Assembly: GCA_934725015.1 (NCBI GenBank)
Contig: CAKVAS010000002.1
Location: forward strand, 124,001 to 188,000
Length of the DNA stretch: 64,000 nucleotides
Source: an uncultured Bacteroidales bacterium
GTDB lineage: Bacteria; Bacteroidota; Bacteroidia; Bacteroidales; UBA932
Direction: 5' to 3'
A program made the translations under genes and the position numbers. Under the pieces are notes generated by a model, which searched no databases, had not been told where the DNA came from, and saw only the letters and a program-made list of their open reading frames with translations. Below, piece by piece: positions 58,626 to 64,000 of the stretch (positions within the stretch are counted from its first letter, which is position 1; every line of letters starts with the position of its first letter).

Positions 58626-60524
58626 TTATTTCTGTTTTGTGAGCGGGTTGTATTTAGCTCCGGTTCCCTCATATCCGGAATTTTTGAAGTACTCCACGAA
58701 TGTCAGACGCAGCGGGTGCACGAATGCTCCGAGACAGGACATCGCGAGGTTCAGAACGTGTCCGAAGATGAGGATTATGATGCAGAACACCCAGTTCACG
58801 CCCGGAACAGGAATGTCGAGAATCATGGTTCCCATGATGTTGAACGCGTTTCCGAGCATACCGCCTGCAAGCCCGAGGGCGTAGAGACGTATGTAGCTCA
58901 GGACATCGCCGAGCAGGCCGGTGACCATGTTGTAGGTGTCCCAGAGACCCGACCCGATGTTCTTGAGCGGGTTGCGTCCAGGCGTGTTGAACACGTATAT
59001 CGCAAGTCCGCTGACAACGGCGAGCGCGATGATTGTCCATTTGAACGCCTCCTCCGGAAGGACTTTCGTCATGCCGAGGGCGATGATTATGATGCCACCG
59101 ACTATGAGCGTCGTCCAACCCCATGTGGCGACGGTGTTCTTGAATCCGAACCTCTTCGTGAAGTTGATGGTCTTGATTATCATCGCGAGGCAGATGTGGA
59201 ACACGCCCACCGCGACGGCAAGGACCATCATTGTCGGGAATCCAGCGATTTTTCCATCTTGGAACCATTGCCACATTTTCCCAATTTTTTGGACAAATAT
59301 TGGCAGATTGTCGAACTTCTGCACTCCAAACAAGCTTTGAATGAATGTTGGTAAAACATCGCCAGCTTCTTTCGGAATCAAAAGTGAATGCGGCTGTACT
59401 CCAAAAAATACTCCTGACACAAGTCCGACGACGAAGGTCATCCCGCCGAGGAACCCGATGAGACGGTACATCTTTCCGAGGCTCGTGTTCTGCATCTTCA
59501 GCCTCATATAGAGGGCGATGAGCATGAGGACGATTCCGTAGCCGGCGTCGCCCATACACATGGCGAAGAAGAGCATGAAGAACGGCCCGAGCACCGGAGT
59601 GGGGTCAAACTCGTCATAGACAGGCATTCCGTACATTCCGGTCAGAACTTCAAAGTTCTTCGCGAACCAGTTGTTTTTCAGCTTGATAGGAGGGTTGTCC
59701 TCCTTCTTTGCCGGCTCGTGGGTGTAATAGACATCCATCGAGTCGAACTCACTGCACAGCCTCTCGTCGTCCGATGTCGGAGCGAAGCCGGTGAGAACCG
59801 TCACGCAGTTATCCACAGCCTTTTCAGTAGCCGCCCCGGCGAGGTAGAGGTCGAGCTCGCCGAGCTTTTCCTCGTAGGCCGAGCGGATTTCGTCTCCGCA
59901 TGACTTGAGGTTCCCGAGCCGGGTCTGCTCGCCCGCGAGCTTGTCCTGAAGTTCAGAGAGGGTCTTCTCGGCCTCGTTCACAGAACCCTCAGGAGCCGCA
60001 ATCGGCTCAATCGGGAAGCTGTAGTCCGCGTCTGCGGGAGCGACAGTCACGAAATAGACGGTCGTGTCGGTCTCGCTGATGACTTCGAGCGGCTGGATCT
60101 CGCTCCAAGAGGAGTCGAACTTCTTTTTCTGGCAGCTGTAGAACCTCAGTTTAAGTCCCTGGGACTCAAGCGAGTGAATGTCCTTGCTGCTGAACTCGCC
60201 CCAAGGCCTGCGGACAGAGACTTCCTTCTTCGCGGAGGTAATCTCAGCAGAGGTTTCCGCAATCTGCGCCTGAGTGTCAAGGACAGCCTTTATCGGGCAG
60301 CCGTCGAAGCTGAACCCTGCTTCGGGTTCTCCCTTGCAGGCCTTGAGAACGGCCATGGCCTTCTTCGCCTCGTCGGCTTCCGCAAGCAGCTCCGATGATT
60401 TTTCGTCAACCGGCTTGAGGGAACGCGTGACATCGACGACCCCAAGCTCCTGCAGCTTAGCCAGAAATTCCTCCGTCTGCTCAGAGAGCATGATGAAGGA
60501 GTATTTTGTCATCTTAGTTACCAT
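58626..60524 (-). CDS. ntpI: V-type ATP synthase subunit I (stator membrane subunit)
   Basis: 632 residues. Start at ATG 60524 chosen because AGGAGG lies 9 bases upstream; it overlaps the ntpD end by 11 bases. The soluble arm (about 1-310, coiled-coil rich) is followed by the membrane half from about 320: FDPTPVLGPFFMLFFAMCMG, DAGYGIVLMLIALYMRLKM, and the late segment LLGDVLSYIRLYALGLAGGM with the Arg that faces the c-ring. Couples ion flow through the half-channels to rotor movement. Confidence 0.95.
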   Translation of the reverse strand: MVTKMTKYSFIMLSEQTEEFLAKLQELGVVDVTRSLKPVDEKSSELLAEADEAKKAMAVLKACKGEPEAGFSFDGCPIKAVLDTQAQIAETSAEITSAKKEVSVRRPWGEFSSKDIHSLESQGLKLRFYSCQKKKFDSSWSEIQPLEVISETDTTVYFVTVAPADADYSFPIEPIAAPEGSVNEAEKTLSELQDKLAGEQTRLGNLKSCGDEIRSAYEEKLGELDLYLAGAATEKAVDNCVTVLTGFAPTSDDERLCSEFDSMDVYYTHEPAKKEDNPPIKLKNNWFAKNFEVLTGMYGMPVYDEFDPTPVLGPFFMLFFAMCMGDAGYGIVLMLIALYMRLKMQNTSLGKMYRLIGFLGGMTFVVGLVSGVFFGVQPHSLLIPKEAGDVLPTFIQSLFGVQKFDNLPIFVQKIGKMWQWFQDGKIAGFPTMMVLAVAVGVFHICLAMIIKTINFTKRFGFKNTVATWGWTTLIVGGIIIIALGMTKVLPEEAFKWTIIALAVVSGLAIYVFNTPGRNPLKNIGSGLWDTYNMVTGLLGDVLSYIRLYALGLAGGMLGNAFNIMGTMILDIPVPGVNWVFCIIILIFGHVLNLAMSCLGAFVHPLRLTFVEYFKNSGYEGTGAKYNPLTKQK

Positions 60525-61125
60525 CTTGAGCGTCCTCCTCTTCCGCGTGTCTCTGCTTGACAATCTTGGATGCCGCCTTGGAGAGGTTCTCCTCGTCCTC
60601 CATATACCTCTTTATCTTGCGGATGGCTTCCTGATAACCCGGAATCTGCACCTTTTCGTAGAGGTTCACCTTCTGGGTGGTCTTCTTCCTCTGAAAATCC
60701 AGAATGCGGCTCTTTTCCTTATAGACCTCCGACTCGATGCCGAGACGCGAGAGTTCCTTGAGGATTGCCACTCCGTCCGCATACCACGCCGGCTTGGCGA
60801 AGGCGTTGAACTCGTGGATTTCGAAGGATATGCCCTTGAGCTCCGGGGTCTTCACGCCGGCCACCTTCACCGTGACAAGGTCAACGTCGGTGATGGAAAT
60901 CAGGCCCGGCTCGAACTCGTTCCAGAGGGCTGCAAGATAGTCGTATTTTTTGAGGGCGGCTTCAAGATCTTCAATCAGCTTCTCCGAATAATCCTTGGCG
61001 CGGCGAACCTCAAGACGCAGGGCGCTCTCCTTGTTCTTCAACGTCGGGAGGGCGTTCTGGCGCATCTTCAGCTGCTTGCCGATGTCATTCAGCGAAGTTT
61101 TGTTGTATTGAAACTTAATAGCCAT
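60514..61125 (-). CDS. ntpD: V-type ATP synthase subunit D (central rotor stalk)
   Basis: 203 residues, almost wholly helical. FQYNKTSLNDIGKQLKMRQN at the start and the later KVNLYEKVQIPGYQEAIRKI, then KRYMEDEENL are subunit D hallmarks. Forms the coiled-coil shaft inside A3B3. The gap to ntpB upstream is 258 bases, unusually long inside this operon. Confidence 0.93.
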   Translation of the reverse strand: MAIKFQYNKTSLNDIGKQLKMRQNALPTLKNKESALRLEVRRAKDYSEKLIEDLEAALKKYDYLAALWNEFEPGLISITDVDLVTVKVAGVKTPELKGISFEIHEFNAFAKPAWYADGVAILKELSRLGIESEVYKEKSRILDFQRKKTTQKVNLYEKVQIPGYQEAIRKIKRYMEDEENLSKAASKIVKQRHAEEEDAQDGN

Positions 61126-61383
61126 AAATTGATGCTTTGATTATCTTTTTGGTCTATATTCGATTTGCAATCGTTGCTTTTCTACGTTCGGCATAGCTCA
61201 AGCAAGCTTGGCTCTGCTCTCACTTATCGAAAAGTGTCATTTTTCATCGGTCGTGTACGCCCAGTACACTCCCTCTTCCAAAATGAATCTATCCTCAAAA
61301 ATCTGAATCAAATCATTCAATTCAATAAGGAATGTGTTCATTTTGTGAAAAACAAATATTTCAAAAATATAATCTGTTATTAT
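61126..61383. other. AT-rich intergenic insert within the V-ATPase operon
   Basis: 258 bases between ntpB and ntpD, where other junctions in the operon overlap or leave about 40 bases. Contains AGCTCAAGC-AA-GCTTGGCT (about 61195-61213) and GTGTAC-GCCCA-GTACAC (61253-61269) hairpins. No ORF is supported. The sequence feels like a dispersed Bacteroidales repeat, but no second copy is in this window. Confidence 0.5.
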
Positions 61384-62703
61384 TTAGTTCTTCCAGTACT
61401 TGTCGATGAGCGCCTGCTTGATGCCGGTCTCCGCCTTGGAGAAGTACTTGCCGAAGAGCTCCCATGCGGTGTCGAGCATCTCGTCGAGGGAGAGGTTGAC
61501 GTCGATTGAGAGGATTCTCGTGGCGTAGTCCTTAGCGTACGCGAGGCAGCGGTGGTCATAGTCCGAGAGGTCGAAGCCGTTCTCGAGCTTAGTCTTGGCG
61601 TTCTGCGCATCGGCGTAGAGGCGGACGGAGGCGTTCATCACCTGCGAGTGGTCTTCCCTTGTCTTCTTGCCCTGAACGAGCTGCTTGAGTCGAGAAAGGG
61701 AACGGAACGGGTCGATGATGACCTTGCCGGAATCCGGATCCGCACGGAGGAAGAGCTGTCCCTCGGTGATGTATCCGGTGTTGTCCGGGATGGCGTGGGT
61801 GATGTCGCCGTCGTTGAGCGTCGTCACTGCGATGATTGTGATCGAGCCTCCGTCAGGCAGCTGCACTGCCTTCTCGTAAATCTTCGCGAGGTCCGAGTAG
61901 AGCGAGCCCGGCATGGAGTCCTTTGACGGAATCTGGTCCATACGGTTCGACACGATAGAGAGCGCGTCGGCGTAGAGCGTCATGTCGGTGAGGAGCACGA
62001 GCACCTTCTCGTTCTTCTCCACGGCGAAATACTCTGCCGCAGTGAGGGCCATGTCAGGGATGAGGAGCCGCTCCACAGGCGGCTGCTCGGTAGTGTTCAC
62101 GAAGGATATGATTTTGTCGAGCGCACCGGCGGCCTCGAATTCATGCTTGAAGTAGAGGTAGTCGTCGTTTGAGAGTCCCATTCCGCCGAGGATAATCTTA
62201 TCGACGTCGGCGCGGAGGGCAACCTGGGCCATCACATTGTTGTACGGCTGGTCGGAGTCCGCGAAGAACGGAATCTTCTGCCCCGAGACGAGCGTGTTGT
62301 TCAGGTCGATGCCGGCGATTCCCGTAGGGATAATCTCCGAAGGCTGCTTCCTCTTGTACGGGTTCACTGACGGGCCGCCGATTTCGCGGACCTCGCCTTC
62401 AACCTCAGGGCCTCCGTCGATAGGGTGGCCGTATGCGTTGAAGAATCGTCCCGCGAGCTCTTCGCTGACATGAAGTACAGGCGGCTCGCCGAGGAACATG
62501 ACCTCGGCGTCGGTAGGGATGCCTTCCGTTCCTGCGAACACCTGAAGCGTGACGAGATCTCCCTTGGTCTTGACGACCTGTGCGAGCCTGCCGTCAACAA
62601 CGGCAAGCTCATCGTTGGCAACGCCGTCGGCCTTCAGCGCAACTGTGGCCTTGGTGATGCCTTCCAATTTCGTATAGATTTTCTGATATGCCTTATTTGC
62701 CAT
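61384..62703 (-). CDS. ntpB: V-type ATP synthase subunit B (regulatory, non-catalytic)
   Basis: 439 residues. Start MANKAYQKIYTKLEGITKAT; GRFFNAYGHPIDGGPEVEGE; GIAGIDLNNTLVSGQKIPFF, in which the normal Walker P-loop is replaced as in all B subunits; and SIVSNRMDQIPSKDSMPGSL. Alternates with subunit A in the head. Its start overlaps the ntpA end by 11 bases (62693-62703), indicating coupled translation. Confidence 0.97.
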   Translation of the reverse strand: MANKAYQKIYTKLEGITKATVALKADGVANDELAVVDGRLAQVVKTKGDLVTLQVFAGTEGIPTDAEVMFLGEPPVLHVSEELAGRFFNAYGHPIDGGPEVEGEVREIGGPSVNPYKRKQPSEIIPTGIAGIDLNNTLVSGQKIPFFADSDQPYNNVMAQVALRADVDKIILGGMGLSNDDYLYFKHEFEAAGALDKIISFVNTTEQPPVERLLIPDMALTAAEYFAVEKNEKVLVLLTDMTLYADALSIVSNRMDQIPSKDSMPGSLYSDLAKIYEKAVQLPDGGSITIIAVTTLNDGDITHAIPDNTGYITEGQLFLRADPDSGKVIIDPFRSLSRLKQLVQGKKTREDHSQVMNASVRLYADAQNAKTKLENGFDLSDYDHRCLAYAKDYATRILSIDVNLSLDEMLDTAWELFGKYFSKAETGIKQALIDKYWKN

Positions 62704-64000
62704 TGCTCAGGAGTGTATTAAGTTGATTTTCAAATGCCTTGAACTGCTCGCCCCGGAACTCTGAGTAGTTCATCTGACGGAGAATGTTGATGACCTCCTT
62801 GAAGAAGTCCCGGCATTTCTCGAAGTCCTCGAACTCGAATGTGCGGTCGCATATTCCGAGCACAATCTCGACCATATATTTCTGCCTGTCAAGAGGACAG
62901 AGGGCGTCAATCGCATCGAAGGCGTCCTGCTGAAGGATGACGAAGTCGATGAGTTCGGATTTCCAGAACAGTTCGTGATAGTTCATCGGCACGCCGTCGT
63001 CGCCGAGGATGTTGATCTGCTCCTGTGCCTCGCGTCCCTTGCGGATGAGGTTCTTGAGCTTATTGACTTTCTCACCCCAACCCGGAGCGATGGTCTTTTC
63101 GAGATATTCCTGAATCTCAGGGTATTCGAGATACTTAGAATATGAGTCAATCGGGTTCACCGCCGGATATCTCTTCTGGTCCGCACGCTTCTGCTCAAGA
63201 GCGTAGAAGCAGCGTGCCGCCTTCTTCGTCGATTCGGTGACAGGCTCCTTGAGGTTACCTCCCGCAGGGGACACAGTTCCGATGAAGGTGACTGAACCGG
63301 TCTGTCCGTTGTTCAGGACGACCATTCCGGCGCGCGCGTAGAAGTTCGAGATGATGGCTGAAAGATCGACCGGGAACGCATCCGCTCCGGGAAGCTCCTC
63401 CAGGCGGTTACTCATCTCCCTGAGGGCCTGTGCCCATCTTGAAGTCGAGTCGGCGAGCAGGAGAACCTTCATGCCCATGGCGCGGTAGTACTCGCAGATT
63501 GTCATCGCCGTATAGACGGATGCCTCTCGTGCCGCCACCGGCATGTTGGAGGTGTTGCAGATGATTGTGGTACGCTCCATCAGGTGACGTCCCGTGTGGG
63601 GGTCAATCAGCTCAGGGAACTCAGTGAAGATTTCCACGACCTCGTTCGCGCGCTCTCCGCAGGCGGCCATCACGATGACCTGGGCATCACCCTGCTTTGC
63701 GATAGCGTGCTGGAGCACGGTCTTTCCGCAGCCGAACGGCCCCGGGATAAAGCCCGTGCCGCCTTCCGCGATAGGGTCGAGGGTGTCGATTACGCGCACT
63801 CCCGTCTCCATGATTCTCGCGGGCCTCGGCTTCTCCTTGTATCCCTTGACGGCAACCTTGACAGGCCATTTCTGAGTCATCGTGACCTTCACTTCCTCGC
63901 CGTCCTCGTTCACGAGCACCGCCATGGTGTCGTCAATCTTGTACTGCCCGGCCTGCGCAACCGACTTCACGGTGTATTCGCCCTTGAATGCGAACGGCAC
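62693..64000 (-). CDS. ntpA: V-type ATP synthase subunit A (catalytic), 5' end outside window
   Basis: The C-terminal 435 residues are visible; the N-terminal part runs off the right edge. Walker A GPFGCGKTVLQ (P-loop), GACGERANEVVEIF-type segment (ACGERANEVVEIFTEFPEL), MERTTIICNTSNMPVAAREA, and Walker B VLLLADSTSRWAQALREMS. Hydrolyses or makes ATP in the A3B3 head. Gene order A-B-D-I-K is that of Bacteroidetes V-ATPases, which usually begin with subunit E beyond this edge. Confidence 0.97.
   Translation of the reverse strand: MPFAFKGEYTVKSVAQAGQYKIDDTMAVLVNEDGEEVKVTMTQKWPVKVAVKGYKEKPRPARIMETGVRVIDTLDPIAEGGTGFIPGPFGCGKTVLQHAIAKQGDAQVIVMAACGERANEVVEIFTEFPELIDPHTGRHLMERTTIICNTSNMPVAAREASVYTAMTICEYYRAMGMKVLLLADSTSRWAQALREMSNRLEELPGADAFPVDLSAIISNFYARAGMVVLNNGQTGSVTFIGTVSPAGGNLKEPVTESTKKAARCFYALEQKRADQKRYPAVNPIDSYSKYLEYPEIQEYLEKTIAPGWGEKVNKLKNLIRKGREAQEQINILGDDGVPMNYHELFWKSELIDFVILQQDAFDAIDALCPLDRQKYMVEIVLGICDRTFEFEDFEKCRDFFKEVINILRQMNYSEFRGEQFKAFENQLNTLLSNGK

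Overview
The window is a 64 kb piece of a Bacteroidales chromosome. The evidence is paired SusC/SusD genes behind an ECF sigma/FecR pair, BACON-type and fimbrillin-type lipoproteins, V-type rather than F-type ATPase genes, promoter boxes of the form TAnnTTTG, and Bacteroidetes-style lipoboxes. The base composition is GC-rich for the order. A secreted choloylglycine-hydrolase-family enzyme, pyruvate phosphate dikinase and polysaccharide-degrading genes suit a gut or rumen anaerobe (inference; the genus cannot be fixed from this sequence).

Layout. 1-10.6 kb (mostly +): tail of an unidentified gene, ppdK, a TonB-dependent receptor with a beta-helix lipoprotein partner, sdaA, a small unknown gene and a secreted Ntn hydrolase. 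10.7-17 kb (-): M13 metallopeptidase, SRP RNA, a UvrA2-type ATPase, a YhhN membrane protein and an HD hydrolase. 17-40 kb (-): a GH36-type gene with its own promoter, then a polysaccharide utilization locus (PUL). In transcription order the PUL holds sigma factor, FecR, SusC with STN domain, SusD, a short SusC, SusD, two BACON-type lipoproteins, GH16, a previously unlisted 51-residue ORF, a third glycan-binding-type lipoprotein, GH3 and a Tat-signal metallophosphoesterase. 40-50 kb: a structured small RNA, trmD, a DUF349 protein, yidC, a YggS-type protein, lpxB, surE and gapA. 50-53.5 kb (-): GH25 lysozyme, a GtrA-acyltransferase fusion and a CDP-alcohol phosphatidyltransferase. 53.6-57.9 kb (-): three fimbrillin-like lipoproteins and an SDR oxidoreductase. 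58-64 kb (-): V-ATPase genes K, I, D, B and A (A runs off the end).

How the PUL should work: SusC/SusD pairs and surface lipoproteins capture a glycan, GH16 cuts it endo-wise, GH3 trims oligosaccharides, and the STN domain of the large SusC signals through FecR to the ECF sigma factor. GH16 plus GH3 suggests a beta-glucan, but the substrate is inference.

The most unusual signal is non-coding. Six copies of one structured element lie in intergenic gaps (97-164, 8609-8737, 25285-25408, 43276-43394, 49998-50120, 58031-58147). They share short conserved cores, while their paired arms differ in sequence but keep pairing, which is covariation visible by eye. Five of the six have the same polarity and abut a stop codon. 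A second, simpler repeat family (TGTCATTTCGAGCGAA type) occurs at five loci, and four of these have grown their own private tandem array.
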